Assembly: GCA_964353335.1 (NCBI GenBank) | Contig: CAYGVI010000001.1 | Span: 1 to 64,000, forward strand | DNA: 64,000 nucleotides | Reading direction: 5' to 3' | DNA from: JAWAAW01 sp964353335 | Lineage (GTDB): Archaea; Nanobdellota; Nanobdellia; Woesearchaeales; ARS49 | Part shown: positions 1 through 8,071 of the stretch, piece by piece | Position numbering within the stretch: position 1 is the stretch's first letter | Layout of the letters: every line of letters begins with the position of its first letter | Made by a program: the position numbers and the translations under genes | The notes under the pieces: generated by a model | The model's input: only the letters and a program-made list of their open reading frames with translations | Database searches by the model: none | Told to the model about the DNA's origin: nothing

Positions 1-820
1 CAACAAGCGGCGGATAAGGATGCAAACAGCCTGCGAGGTTAAGCTCCCTTATTGCGAGGTTTGCCTTTCCCTGCCCGAATGTCTTTGCCAGCCATCTTGT
101 GGCAAATGGCAGCCCGTCATACGCCTCTTCTATGAATTTCAGGGCTTCGCGCGCATAAGGGGAGCGCACTGGCTTTTTGTTGATAAGCGAGAAGAGATTT
201 GCCCTTTCTGCCTCCTCAACAATGCCTGCTCCTGTTGTCGTGAACGGCTCAATCGCAATAACCTGGCCTTTTTCAAGCGTGATGTCAGAATCCATTTTTA
301 CGTTTGGAATTGTCGGGTGGTCGTGGATGACAAACGGGCTCAATGTATGGCCTGAAAGGTTTCTTATCGGCGCAAATCCTGCAGAGGTTATGACCTCCTG
401 AATTGCAGCGCCGATTTCGCCTATGTTCACTCCGACAGCGATGACTTTTTTTGCAGCGTCATATGCTTCTTTCGAAGTCTTAACAAGGTCTGAGTATTTG
501 CCTGACAGGTCAACTGTCAGGGCAGTGTCTCCTATGCAGCCATTGATGTGCGCTCCGACATCAAGGCAGATTAATCTGTCGTCGCACAAAGAATTATCGT
601 CAGGGTCAGGGGTAAAGTGCGCTGCAACCTCATTGCAGCCGACCTGCACAGGCCAGGCAGGCTTTGCTCCGAGCTCAATTATCTTCTGCTCCACCTGCTC
701 GCAGACATCCTTCATGATGGCGCCCTTCTTAATCAGCCCTGCGCCATGCTGAAGTGCCTCTGCTGCGATTTTTCCAGCCTTACGCCAGTCTTCAATATTC
801 TCACGAGTGACTAACTCCAT
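1..820 (-). CDS. map: Methionine aminopeptidase, type II (C-terminus cut by window edge)
   Basis: Cytosolic metalloprotease that removes the initiator methionine from new proteins. I translated this strand by hand. The 273 codons present include four of the five metal ligands of the pita-bread fold: Asp87 (CLDVGAH), Asp98 (IGDTALTVD), His158 (SGHTLSPF) and Glu191 (AIEPFTT). The fifth, a C-terminal Glu, lies beyond the window edge. Archaeal enzymes are about 295 residues, so only about 20 are missing. The ATG at 820 is chosen because a TTTAAA box at 844-849 stands 24-29 nt upstream, the spacing of a leaderless archaeal transcript. No downstream partner is visible. The family call is firm. Confidence 0.95.
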   Translation of the reverse strand, partial: MELVTRENIEDWRKAGKIAAEALQHGAGLIKKGAIMKDVCEQVEQKIIELGAKPAWPVQVGCNEVAAHFTPDPDDNSLCDDRLICLDVGAHINGCIGDTALTVDLSGKYSDLVKTSKEAYDAAKKVIAVGVNIGEIGAAIQEVITSAGFAPIRNLSGHTLSPFVIHDHPTIPNVKMDSDITLEKGQVIAIEPFTTTGAGIVEEAERANLFSLINKKPVRSPYAREALKFIEEAYDGLPFATRWLAKTFGQGKANLAIRELNLAGCLHPYPPLV

Positions 821-878
821 CAGCGCAAGGGTAAGAAGAGTGCTTTAAATGAATTGCGGTATCAGAACAGATATCTGG

Positions 879-1544
879 TTATCCTTTTTTCCCGTACGCT
901 TTGGCGTGGAGAATGTCAAGCCCCTTGAAAAGCGACTGCGCAACGCGCTCCTCTGCGATAAAAATCTTGTTTATTGCATAGCTGATTCTTTGCTTGTTGT
1001 ACTTGCCAAGGCGGAAATTGAAAAATCCGGGCAGGATTGCATTTGCCTTTACAAACTCCCAGTATTCTATATACTCACTCACTGCTGCAAGGGCACTTGT
1101 GTACTGCACCTTGAGCTCTGAGTAAATGCCGTGAAGCTGGGAAAACTCCTTTCCCCGGGTAATGGTAATGTCATAGTCCCTTTTGAGCAGATTTATCGCA
1201 GACAATATTATTTTGAGGTTGTTAAGTACCTTGTCAGAGATATTGGATATCGCATCCCTTGCCTGCTGTATGTCTTTGTTTTTTTCGAGGATGCTGCTGA
1301 CTATTTCAGAAGGAGTCCTCTCGCCAAATGCCATGATTATGCTGTTGCGGGCAGACGAGACAACTGCGCTTTCCGCTACAACCTCTTTTCTGACCTTTGT
1401 TGCCTTTTCCAAGAATTCGCGCTCTGCAATTCTTGCCTCTGCAGCCCTTAACCGGGGATTGCTTTCTGTCTTTTTCTTTTCTGCAGCTGCCTGAACAACC
1501 TCTGTTTTCTTAGTCAGGCGCCTGACAATGGTTTCTTCCGCCAT
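879..1544 (-). CDS. Hypothetical helical protein, 221 aa
   Basis: I do not recognise the family. There is no signal peptide or membrane span. The first 75 residues are rich in Lys, Glu, Arg and Ala and probably form a long charged helix. Residues 90-130 carry a second, more hydrophobic helical stretch. The last 60 residues contain aromatic patches (EYIEYWEF, PGFFNFRLGKYNKQR). The start is supported by an AT-rich AAATATTTAA box at 1571-1580 and a GAGG a few bases before the ATG. It is followed on the same strand by map and preceded by another helical unknown, each with its own promoter-like box. A structural or scaffold role is only a guess. Confidence 0.75.
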   Translation of the reverse strand: MAEETIVRRLTKKTEVVQAAAEKKKTESNPRLRAAEARIAEREFLEKATKVRKEVVAESAVVSSARNSIIMAFGERTPSEIVSSILEKNKDIQQARDAISNISDKVLNNLKIILSAINLLKRDYDITITRGKEFSQLHGIYSELKVQYTSALAAVSEYIEYWEFVKANAILPGFFNFRLGKYNKQRISYAINKIFIAEERVAQSLFKGLDILHAKAYGKKG

Positions 1545-1598
1545 ATCCCTCGAGAAAACACAACTCCATTAAATATTTATCTGTTCAGTCAGAAAGAA

Positions 1599-2051
1599 CT
1601 ATGCAAATACTTCCTCTGCTGCTGCAGCCACCCTGACCATTGCCTCTGCCTCGTCAAGCTCGTCAGTAAGGTGCTTTATGCGGTTTTCAATCAGGTTGTC
1701 ACTCATCACAATATAATGCTCAAGCGACTCAATAACCATTCCCGGGCAGTCCTGTTCAAGGTTGCCGAGCTTTTCCTTAACGCTGACAAGGAACTTTGTG
1801 ATATTGGCTTTGGCTGTTTTTGCGCGGTCGACAATGATTGCCTTTTCAGAACCAGGCAGCTTTGCATTAATCGCTGCAGCCTCAAACATCCTGGGCAGGC
1901 TGTCAAGCTTCACAATTGAGTCATTAATCGCCCGTATTATCCTGGTTATTTTGCCTACGGGGCAGGTGCCTGCTTTTATTTCGGCGAGAATGTCCGCAAT
2001 GCCTGCGTGAAGCATTATGAGTTTTTTGCGGACTTTTTCAGTGATTGTCAT
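1599..2051 (-). CDS. Hypothetical all-alpha protein, 150 aa
   Basis: Soluble protein of predicted alpha-helical composition with no recognised domain. It contains a CP pair (GTCPVG) near residue 31 and ends in an Ala/Val/Glu-rich helix. An in-frame TTG lies one codon upstream, but the ATG at 2051 is preferred. A TATATA-type box at 2075-2085 is 24-34 nt upstream, consistent with a leaderless start. It lies just after the signal peptidase gene on the same strand, and the box sits in the gap right after that gene's stop, so it probably has its own transcript. Confidence 0.72.
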   Translation of the reverse strand: MTITEKVRKKLIMLHAGIADILAEIKAGTCPVGKITRIIRAINDSIVKLDSLPRMFEAAAINAKLPGSEKAIIVDRAKTAKANITKFLVSVKEKLGNLEQDCPGMVIESLEHYIVMSDNLIENRIKHLTDELDEAEAMVRVAAAAEEVFA

Positions 2052-2095
2052 CAAGAAGGCAATTCACGTGTCATGTATATAATAATTTCCAAGAA

Positions 2096-2641
2096 TCAGT
2101 AAAGCACGGCGACAAGGACGCGTCTTACCATGCTGAAGCGGACTTTTATTGGGTCTGCGCTTGGGTTGTTGTCGCCTTTCACAACCGCAAACCAGCCCTG
2201 GTTGTCATTGCCAATCTGGATGACGCGGTGGATTATAACCCCATACGCGCCTGAGTCGTAGCTTATGATGTCTCCGACCTGTATGTCATCTGTGACAAGC
2301 GGCACAATCTGGATTGCCTGAGTGCCCTCGTCAATAAGAGGGTCCATTGAGTTTGTGTCTGTGAAGATTGCAGTTTCATAGTTCCTGCCTTGAACCGCGT
2401 CAATAACAACTGTCTTGTCAGTTACGTGGACGTCCTGAAGCCTCAGCCTGTCAGAAGGGCTTGGCTTTTCGCGTCCGACAGCAAGTGATATGTCCTGCGA
2501 AGAACCCGCAGCCACCTCTGCGCCGTTTGCGTCAGAAGAAAACGGCTGTGCGCTCACAGTGCCGAGGCTCGCAAAGTATGTGTTTGAGAGCCAGCCTAGA
2601 ACAAAGACTGCTATTGCCAGAGCGATGAGCTTCTTTATCAT
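2096..2641 (-). CDS. Signal peptidase I, archaeal Sec11/S26 type
   Basis: Membrane-bound serine protease that cleaves signal peptides from exported proteins. One N-terminal membrane segment (residues about 4-20) is followed by a 60-residue linker and the catalytic domain. The nucleophile is Ser98 in TNSMDPLI, the SM-P box. His138 in VIIHRVIQ sits where bacterial enzymes have Lys and where archaeal and ER Sec11 enzymes have His. GDNN (156-159) and Asp163 match the last conserved box. Promoter-like TATA elements lie at 2666-2673 and 2684-2692. The enzyme is relevant here because at least nine neighbouring genes encode exported proteins. The long Ser/Ala-rich linker after the membrane anchor is unusual for Sec11. 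Confidence 0.85.
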   Translation of the reverse strand: MIKKLIALAIAVFVLGWLSNTYFASLGTVSAQPFSSDANGAEVAAGSSQDISLAVGREKPSPSDRLRLQDVHVTDKTVVIDAVQGRNYETAIFTDTNSMDPLIDEGTQAIQIVPLVTDDIQVGDIISYDSGAYGVIIHRVIQIGNDNQGWFAVVKGDNNPSADPIKVRFSMVRRVLVAVLY

Positions 2642-2784
2642 ATTCCCCCATATAATATAGTCACTTTATAGGGACAACCCATTTATAAAGCTTCGTATTG
2701 TGTATTTATTAGGAAGTAGTAATATAAAGGAAAACGCCTTATCACACAAGAAGCAATATAAATACCGCGAGAGCAGGGCAAAAC

Positions 2785-3579
2785 ATGTCATTCGTGAGAA
2801 GCAAGGGGGCTATTTTGGCGTCATTGATAATGCCGCTGACAGCAGGCTGCACTGCAACAGAAGAGCCCAAAAACCCTGCTCCTGTAATTGAGACTGCTGA
2901 AGCGCAAATCCCGCTTCCTTCACTTGAGGAAATTGCAAATCAGGAAGGGGCGCTGGCTGGGATTAAAAGGGCGATTGAGGACAAGCAGCCTGACCGTGCG
3001 CAGGAGCTTCTTGAAAGCATGAATTCCATGCAAAAACGGACTTTTGATTATCACATTTTGCGCGCGAAAACATACTGCCTTATGGCTGACCTTGCAAAAG
3101 TGCCCATTGTCTTTGACAGTGAAATGCCAAAAGAGGATATGATAAGCGCGATAAAAACAGCTTCAAAGAGCAAATTTGACCTCTATGAAACCGCGCTGGC
3201 AGAATACAGGCTCGCCAAAGCGATAAAAGATGACGTGGGAATTGACAAGCTTATTGCAGTGACATACTGGCAGCGCCACCTCTCGCTTTTCAGGCCCGAA
3301 GACGCAAAAGCAGCAGAGCAGGGGTTCATTGACATAATTAAAAAATCCCCTGAGCAATCAGACGCATATGTCCTTGTCGGCGGCATTTATGTCTGGTACT
3401 CAAAGACAACAACGAGCAAACCTGACAAGGAAAGATACCTGACAAGGGCATACATGAACTTTATTGAGGCTGAGACAAGGCACAAGAAAAGGCCGCTTGA
3501 TGAGAAAATGCTGCAGTATGTACGCGAATCTATAAAAGCACTGAAGGATAAGCTGCCTAAAGAGGGGGTTTATCACTAG
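2785..3579 (+). CDS. Exported lipoprotein with TPR-like helical repeats
   Basis: 264 aa. The N-terminus is a lipoprotein signal with lipobox LTAGC, Cys at residue 22, so the protein is probably lipid-anchored on the outer face of the membrane. The mature part is helical and has TPR-like spacing (AIEDKQPDRAQELLESM; DAYVLVGGIYVWYS), suggesting protein-protein contacts. A TATA-like ATATAAATA about 22-31 nt before the ATG suits a leaderless transcript. The S2P-type protease gene starts 5 nt after its stop, so the two are very likely cotranscribed. The specific partner is unknown. Confidence 0.8.
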   Translation: MSFVRSKGAILASLIMPLTAGCTATEEPKNPAPVIETAEAQIPLPSLEEIANQEGALAGIKRAIEDKQPDRAQELLESMNSMQKRTFDYHILRAKTYCLMADLAKVPIVFDSEMPKEDMISAIKTASKSKFDLYETALAEYRLAKAIKDDVGIDKLIAVTYWQRHLSLFRPEDAKAAEQGFIDIIKKSPEQSDAYVLVGGIYVWYSKTTTSKPDKERYLTRAYMNFIEAETRHKKRPLDEKMLQYVRESIKALKDKLPKEGVYH

Positions 3580-3584
3580 GTAAA

Positions 3585-4736
3585 ATGACAATTGACACAA
3601 TCGCACTGCTGGCACTGCTCATCGGGCTGATGGTATTCATGTACTTTGCGAGAAAGCAGCTTCAAATGCATTTTTTCCTCAAAATATTTTATTTCTGCAT
3701 GTACAAGACAAAGCTCGGAATGAAAGCAATGGAGCGCTTTGCGAGAAAGCACGAAAACCTGCTCAAAAAGTCAGGCTATGTGATGATTGCGGTCGGATTT
3801 ATCGGGATGGCGCTGATGATTGAGGAGCTTGTAAGAGGCGCGCTGATGATATTAAGGAGCACAGAAGCGCTCACAGTCGGAGTTGTGCTTCCAATCGAGG
3901 CAAAGGGAGTGTTTTACGTGCCGTTCTTTTACTGGATAATCTCAATAATGTTCATAATGGTTGTGCACGAGTTTGGGCACGGGCTGGTCGCAAGGGCGCA
4001 CAAGGTGAAGATTACATCAACAGGGCTTGCTTTCCTTGGAGCGATAATACCGATTATTCCGGGCGCTTTTGTGGAAATAGATGAAAAGCACCTCGCAAAG
4101 AAATCAAAATACGCGCAGTTGAGCATTTTCGCAGCAGGGCCATTTGTCAACATTGCTTTTGGGCTCCTGTTCTGGGCAGTATTCCTGCTCGCACTGCCTG
4201 CTTTGCAGGGAATGTTTTATTCAGACGGAATGCACATCACAAGCATTGCAGACAGCTCGCCTGCGGCAATAACAGGATTTGCATCAGGGGAGCTGATTAC
4301 AGCAATTGACAGCACTGCAGTAAATTCTGTTGACACATTTGAGAAAGCATTTGCAGGCAAAAAGCCAGGCGACACTGTAAGCATAGCCACAGACAAAGGG
4401 ACAAAAGAGGCAGTGCTTTCAGGAGCAGACAAGGGCTATCTTGGCATACAGGTGCAGGAGTCAAGGCATATCCAAATGTCAGTTATCAGGAAATATGGCG
4501 TGTTTTTGCCGCTTGCTTTTGCATGGCTTGGTGACCTTGTGTTCTGGCTGTTCCTGCTCAACCTCGGAGTCGGGCTGTTCAACCTTGTGCCTCTGGGGCC
4601 TATTGACGGCGGAAGGATGTTCCACACTGCAATGCAGCACTTTGTGCACCACAGGCACGCAAGGACAACCTGGCACGTGGTCACATTTGTGATGCTTGCG
4701 ATAATTGCTGGAACACTGATTTCTGCGTTTGTGTAA
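3585..4736 (+). CDS. Site-2 protease family (M50) intramembrane metalloprotease with PDZ domain
   Basis: Polytopic membrane zinc protease. The zinc motif HEFGH is at residues 128-132, inside a membrane helix. A PDZ domain follows at about 205-285, and the second metal-binding motif PIDGG (family NPDG) is near residue 345. It has at least six membrane segments. The family cleaves membrane-embedded substrates such as anti-sigma factors or signal-peptide remnants. Its target here is unknown. It is translated 5 nt after the TPR-like lipoprotein, which could act as its adaptor or substrate (inference). Confidence 0.9.
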   Translation: MTIDTIALLALLIGLMVFMYFARKQLQMHFFLKIFYFCMYKTKLGMKAMERFARKHENLLKKSGYVMIAVGFIGMALMIEELVRGALMILRSTEALTVGVVLPIEAKGVFYVPFFYWIISIMFIMVVHEFGHGLVARAHKVKITSTGLAFLGAIIPIIPGAFVEIDEKHLAKKSKYAQLSIFAAGPFVNIAFGLLFWAVFLLALPALQGMFYSDGMHITSIADSSPAAITGFASGELITAIDSTAVNSVDTFEKAFAGKKPGDTVSIATDKGTKEAVLSGADKGYLGIQVQESRHIQMSVIRKYGVFLPLAFAWLGDLVFWLFLLNLGVGLFNLVPLGPIDGGRMFHTAMQHFVHHRHARTTWHVVTFVMLAIIAGTLISAFV

Positions 4737-4775
4737 GAAAAAAAGAAAGAAAAAGAGAAAAGAAAAAAAGACTGC
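4737..4775 (-). terminator. U-rich terminator after the spherulin-4 gene
   Basis: Read on the minus strand, the first 45 nt after the spherulin-4 stop are almost entirely T and C, with runs of up to seven T. No hairpin is present. Archaeal termination by RNA polymerase and FttA uses U-rich tracts of this kind. It separates the convergent S2P gene from the protease/spherulin-4 pair. Confidence 0.6.
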
Positions 4776-4779
4776 TTAT

Positions 4780-5559
4780 TCAGCAGCCCTGGTTTATGTA
4801 TGACAATTCAGTGCTCCAGTAGCTTGGCAAAGTGTCCCATGGGTTTGGAAGCACGTCGTTTGTCACATACACGTATCCTGCATTCCTGCTCTTGGACCTT
4901 GTCAGTATCGCGTCCTTCATGTTCTTGGATGTTGAAGTCGCGTGGACCAAGTGCGTGAATTTTGACGCAGGATAGCTGAACACCCAGCTTGGAGTGCTCC
5001 AGGTCTTGTATGTGTTGTACGTGCCTTCAAATATCACCGTGTTGTCGCTTATGTTTATGTAGCCCTGGTCCGGGACTGTGCCGGGGTTAAGGGACACAAA
5101 TGCGCCGGTGTGCAATTTCACATAGTTGGAGATGTTTTGGTAGTATGGCAAAGCTGCAGCAGTTGAGTTTGCCTCATCAAAGAATACTCCGCTCACATTG
5201 TACCACTGGTAGTAAAGGTCAACTTCGCCTTTCACAGTGTCAATGCTTCTCTGGCTGTAGCTTGTGTGCACATAGCCGATGACCTTGATTCCCGCATTCC
5301 TCGCATTCTGGACTGCAGTCACGTAGTCAGAGTTCTGGCTGGTTCCAGGACCGCTCGCAGGGTTCATAATCATCACATCAACTTTTGGCGCGGCTGCAAT
5401 CGCCTGAGTCCAGAGCGAGCCTGGGTAAAAGTATGCCGGAATAAACATCTTCTGGCACAACACCGCCTTGACATCCGGAGACTTTGCAGCCAACAGGAAA
5501 ACAAACAGTGCAGCCAGCAAGGCGCACTTCAATACCAATTTATGCAAATCTTTTCTCAT
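4780..5559 (-). CDS. Exported spherulin-4 / GH135-like glycoside hydrolase
   Basis: 259 aa with an N-terminal signal peptide (hydrophobic to about residue 25, mature start near 33). It matches the spherulation-specific family 4 fold: PAYFYPGSLW (41-50), MNPASGPG, GYVHTSYSQRS, VFFDEA with Asp128-Glu129, and VIFEGTY with Glu178. The DE pair and the later Glu are where GH135 enzymes such as fungal Sph3 keep catalytic acids. Sph3 cleaves galactosaminogalactan. The substrate here is unknown but probably an extracellular polysaccharide. The ATG at 5559 is chosen over upstream GTG/ATG because GAGGTGA ends 8 nt before it. The gene follows the subtilisin by under 30 nt, so they form an operon. Confidence 0.82.
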   Translation of the reverse strand: MRKDLHKLVLKCALLAALFVFLLAAKSPDVKAVLCQKMFIPAYFYPGSLWTQAIAAAPKVDVMIMNPASGPGTSQNSDYVTAVQNARNAGIKVIGYVHTSYSQRSIDTVKGEVDLYYQWYNVSGVFFDEANSTAAALPYYQNISNYVKLHTGAFVSLNPGTVPDQGYINISDNTVIFEGTYNTYKTWSTPSWVFSYPASKFTHLVHATSTSKNMKDAILTRSKSRNAGYVYVTNDVLPNPWDTLPSYWSTELSYINQGC

Positions 5560-5588
5560 ATTATTCATCACCTCTTGTGTTTTATTCT

Positions 5589-7325
5589 TTAAAGCGTGTA
5601 ATTAATCTCAAGCGCAGGCCTTCTTGAGGCATTTGAGGCATCACTGCTGGAAAAGTCCTTGCGGTTGTTGCTTGCCTGCGAAACCATGATGATTCCGTAG
5701 TTCTGGTAAGTGCTGTTCTGCCAGGACTTCACGAGCTGGGTGATGTCCCAGGAATAATACTTGCTCTTTGCGCCGACTGACCTTGACGCCCAGACTGTAC
5801 TGCTGTAATCCCCTCCTGCGGTTGTCCAGCTGTGAGTGCCGTCATACTTTTTCCAGGTTGCATTATTCTCAAACCACTGCCGCGTAAGCCTGTACGCATT
5901 GACAGTATTGCCTGTGCTTGTCTGGACGCTCGGCACATAAAGCTGCATAATTGCGCCGGAAATAACCGCGTTTGCAGGAATACTGCTCAAATTCCATCCT
6001 ATCAGAGCGCGGAAGGAGTTTGTCTGCACCTTCAGCGGGTCTGCAGTGCCGTAATTCGTGTTCGGGCTGGCTGACGAGATATATGTGTCCTTGCCTGCTG
6101 CTGCATCTGGCTGGAGCACGACGCTGTAAACGGCAGGCTCAAATTCTGCGCTTGCATTCACAGCAGAAAAGGCATCAACCCTTCCTGCGCCCTGTGTATT
6201 GGAGTCATAACTCAGGTTGACTGCTGTTGACTTCAGAATCTGCTTCACAACATCAGGGCTCAATTGCTTTTGCTGGAGCATCAGCGCAACAACACCTGAA
6301 ACATGGGGTGATGAAAAAGAAGTGCCTGTGTGGTCGCTGAATCCTGCTCCGCTGCTGTCTGCTGCAGTAATTCCTGTTCCAGGGGCGACAAGGTCTGGCT
6401 TTGAAAGCCCGTAATCAGTTGGTCCGCGCGAGGAATAATCCTCAACACTGTTGCCGTTTGATGCGCCGACAGTAATCGCGTTCTCAGCACAGCCGGGGGT
6501 GTTGATTGACTGGCTGCCTGGACCGTCATTGCCTGCGGAGACAATTATGGGAATGTTTTTTCCGCTGTTGTTAACTGCCAATGCTGTCGCAGACTGATAG
6601 CACTCTGCCACTAAAGCGCCGACGCTTAGCTGTATTACCTGCGCGCCGTTCGCAATAGACCAGTCAATCGCGGCAATTACTGCCGAGCTTGGGGCTCCGC
6701 ACCTGTCAGGGTCTGTTTTGAACGCGACCTTTGCGTTAAAGAGGTTCACGCCAGGGGCAACACCCTTGTAAGTGCTGTCAATGCATCCGACAGTGCACGC
6801 AACAGGCGTGCCGTGGTTGCAGTAATCGTCAAGGTCCTCGCCTGAAAACTCTGTTATGAAATTCTCAGCAAGAACAACCTTGCCTGCAAGCGCAGGATGC
6901 GATGTGTTGATTCCAGTGTCAAGTATTGAGACATTGATTCCAGAGCCATTGCCAAAAGAAGACCACACTGCAGTCGCGTTAATCAAGGGGACTGTCTGGT
7001 CAAGCAGGGGATAAAGCATTTCATCCTCAAACAAATAAACAGTGTCATCGTCATCGGCGATTGTTTCAAGAATTTCAGCAGGACATTCTGCGGCAATTCC
7101 GTGCAATGACTTCAGGACTTTTCCTGGCTTGCACCCGAGCTCGCGCAATGCCTTTTTTTCAGGCGCGACAGAATCATCGTACTGTATTATTACTGGGACC
7201 ATTCCTTCCTGCTTTTCCTTCAGGTGGGGATGGATTTTTTGCGTTGAATCTTTTGCCGCAACACACAAAGCGGACAAGACAAAAAATAGAATAAATAGTG
7301 TAATAGTTCCTTGTTTCAGCGTCAC
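5589..7325 (-). CDS. Secreted subtilisin-like (S8) protease with C-terminal carbohydrate-binding-type domain
   Basis: 578 aa: signal peptide (1-24), an inhibitor-I9-like propeptide (about 40-105), an S8 catalytic domain, and a C-terminal beta domain (about 405-578) like the DNRLRE/CBM96 family (DTYISS...NYGT, SSIPANAVI, WDITQLVKSW). The triad is complete: Asp136 (ILDTGIN), His171 (NHGTPVA) and Ser336 (GTSFSSPH), with oxyanion Asn266 (SAGNDG). The usual HGTHVA reads HGTPVA. The start is uncertain: GTG at 7325 is too close to the GAGGTGA at about 7326-7332, while a CTG at 7319 has the 6-nt spacing used elsewhere in this window. A TTTTATAC box is at 7359-7366. It is divergent from the giant-protein operon and shares its regulatory region. 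Confidence 0.92.
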   Translation of the reverse strand: MTLKQGTITLFILFFVLSALCVAAKDSTQKIHPHLKEKQEGMVPVIIQYDDSVAPEKKALRELGCKPGKVLKSLHGIAAECPAEILETIADDDDTVYLFEDEMLYPLLDQTVPLINATAVWSSFGNGSGINVSILDTGINTSHPALAGKVVLAENFITEFSGEDLDDYCNHGTPVACTVGCIDSTYKGVAPGVNLFNAKVAFKTDPDRCGAPSSAVIAAIDWSIANGAQVIQLSVGALVAECYQSATALAVNNSGKNIPIIVSAGNDGPGSQSINTPGCAENAITVGASNGNSVEDYSSRGPTDYGLSKPDLVAPGTGITAADSSGAGFSDHTGTSFSSPHVSGVVALMLQQKQLSPDVVKQILKSTAVNLSYDSNTQGAGRVDAFSAVNASAEFEPAVYSVVLQPDAAAGKDTYISSASPNTNYGTADPLKVQTNSFRALIGWNLSSIPANAVISGAIMQLYVPSVQTSTGNTVNAYRLTRQWFENNATWKKYDGTHSWTTAGGDYSSTVWASRSVGAKSKYYSWDITQLVKSWQNSTYQNYGIIMVSQASNNRKDFSSSDASNASRRPALEINYTL

Positions 7326-7367
7326 TCACCTCTCCAGCCAAACGCCGCTTTAAAGCAGTATAAAATC

Positions 7368-7560
7368 ATTCGTATTAATTTAGTAGTGAAAACTAATTCG
7401 TATTAACTCGGTAGTAAAAATGACAATGTTACAAAGCGAGTAAAAAAGAAAGGCATTTATACTCTTTTTGCAAAAAATCGCCTTTGGGGGAGTATTGATA
7501 CTACAAAAAGAGTATTAACTCTGCCTAATAGTAGGGGACTACTACAAAAAGAGTATTGAT
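7368..7560. promoter_or_regulatory. Operator-like repeat cluster between divergent protease and giant-protein operons
   Basis: Five copies of GTATTRAY occur on the plus strand at 7372, 7400, 7492, 7512 and 7553. The first two sit in a 28-bp tandem repeat (ATTCGTATTAA...GTAGT.AAAA at 7368 and 7396, 22 of 28 identical). The last two lie in a 17-bp exact direct repeat ACTACAAAAAGAGTATT at 7500 and 7541. A partial inverted copy (GCAAAAAGAGTATAAA on the minus strand) covers 7457-7472 and overlaps a TATA-like TTTATACT at 7456-7463. The minus-strand protease box TTTTATAC is at 7359-7366. This arrangement suits a multimeric or tandem-domain repressor that controls both directions. Binding is inferred, not shown. 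Confidence 0.65.
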
Positions 7561-8071
7561 TGGGTTGGTTGTAGCACGAAAAGAGAGTGGGAAAACAGTT
7601 GCCGAACTGAAAAAAGACATTTCGGCACTTTCAGCTTCTGAACTTGTTAGCATGCAGTCTCATATTAAGGAAGCTTTGCGAACAAAACAGCAGCTGCCTG
7701 CGCACATTCCTGTCTCAATCTTTGCCACAGAACTAAGCCCTGCAGAGGCAGTTGTCAAATACCTGAAAGAGCACCACTCGCTCACTTTGAGCGAGATTGC
7801 AAAGCTAATCAACCGCGACCAGCGCGGAATCTGGGGCTCTTATGCGCGCTCGAAGAGAAAAATGCCTGACGCGTTTGAATTGGGCTCTGTTATCCACACA
7901 ATACCCATTTCCTGCTTCAGTGACCGCTCAAAATCAATACTCGAGCACGTTGTCACGCATCTGAAAGACGAGAAAAATCTCAAGCCCGCCCAAATCTGCT
8001 CTCTTCTCAACAAAAAAACAAGCACAATATGGACTGCATACCAGCGCGGCAGGAGGAAGCAGAATGCGTAA
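7556..8071 (+). CDS. Putative transcription regulator with two duplicated helix-turn-helix units
   Basis: 171 aa, soluble. The protein contains an internal duplication of about 53 residues. Unit 1 (51-102) and unit 2 (116-168) both start IP[VI]S and contain a helix-turn-helix-like core (LTLSEIAKLINRDQRGIW; LKPAQICSLLNKKTSTIW) ending in a basic tail (ARSKRK; QRGRRK). I do not know a named family. In-frame stops lie at 7529 and 7532, so the start is TTG at 7556 (or TTG 7565), inside the last upstream repeat. An internal ATG at 7652 is the fallback. Its 3' end overlaps giant gene 1 by 8 nt, so it is translationally coupled to it. Autoregulation through the repeat cluster is likely but inferred. 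Confidence 0.78.
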   Translation: MIGLVVARKESGKTVAELKKDISALSASELVSMQSHIKEALRTKQQLPAHIPVSIFATELSPAEAVVKYLKEHHSLTLSEIAKLINRDQRGIWGSYARSKRKMPDAFELGSVIHTIPISCFSDRSKSILEHVVTHLKDEKNLKPAQICSLLNKKTSTIWTAYQRGRRKQNA

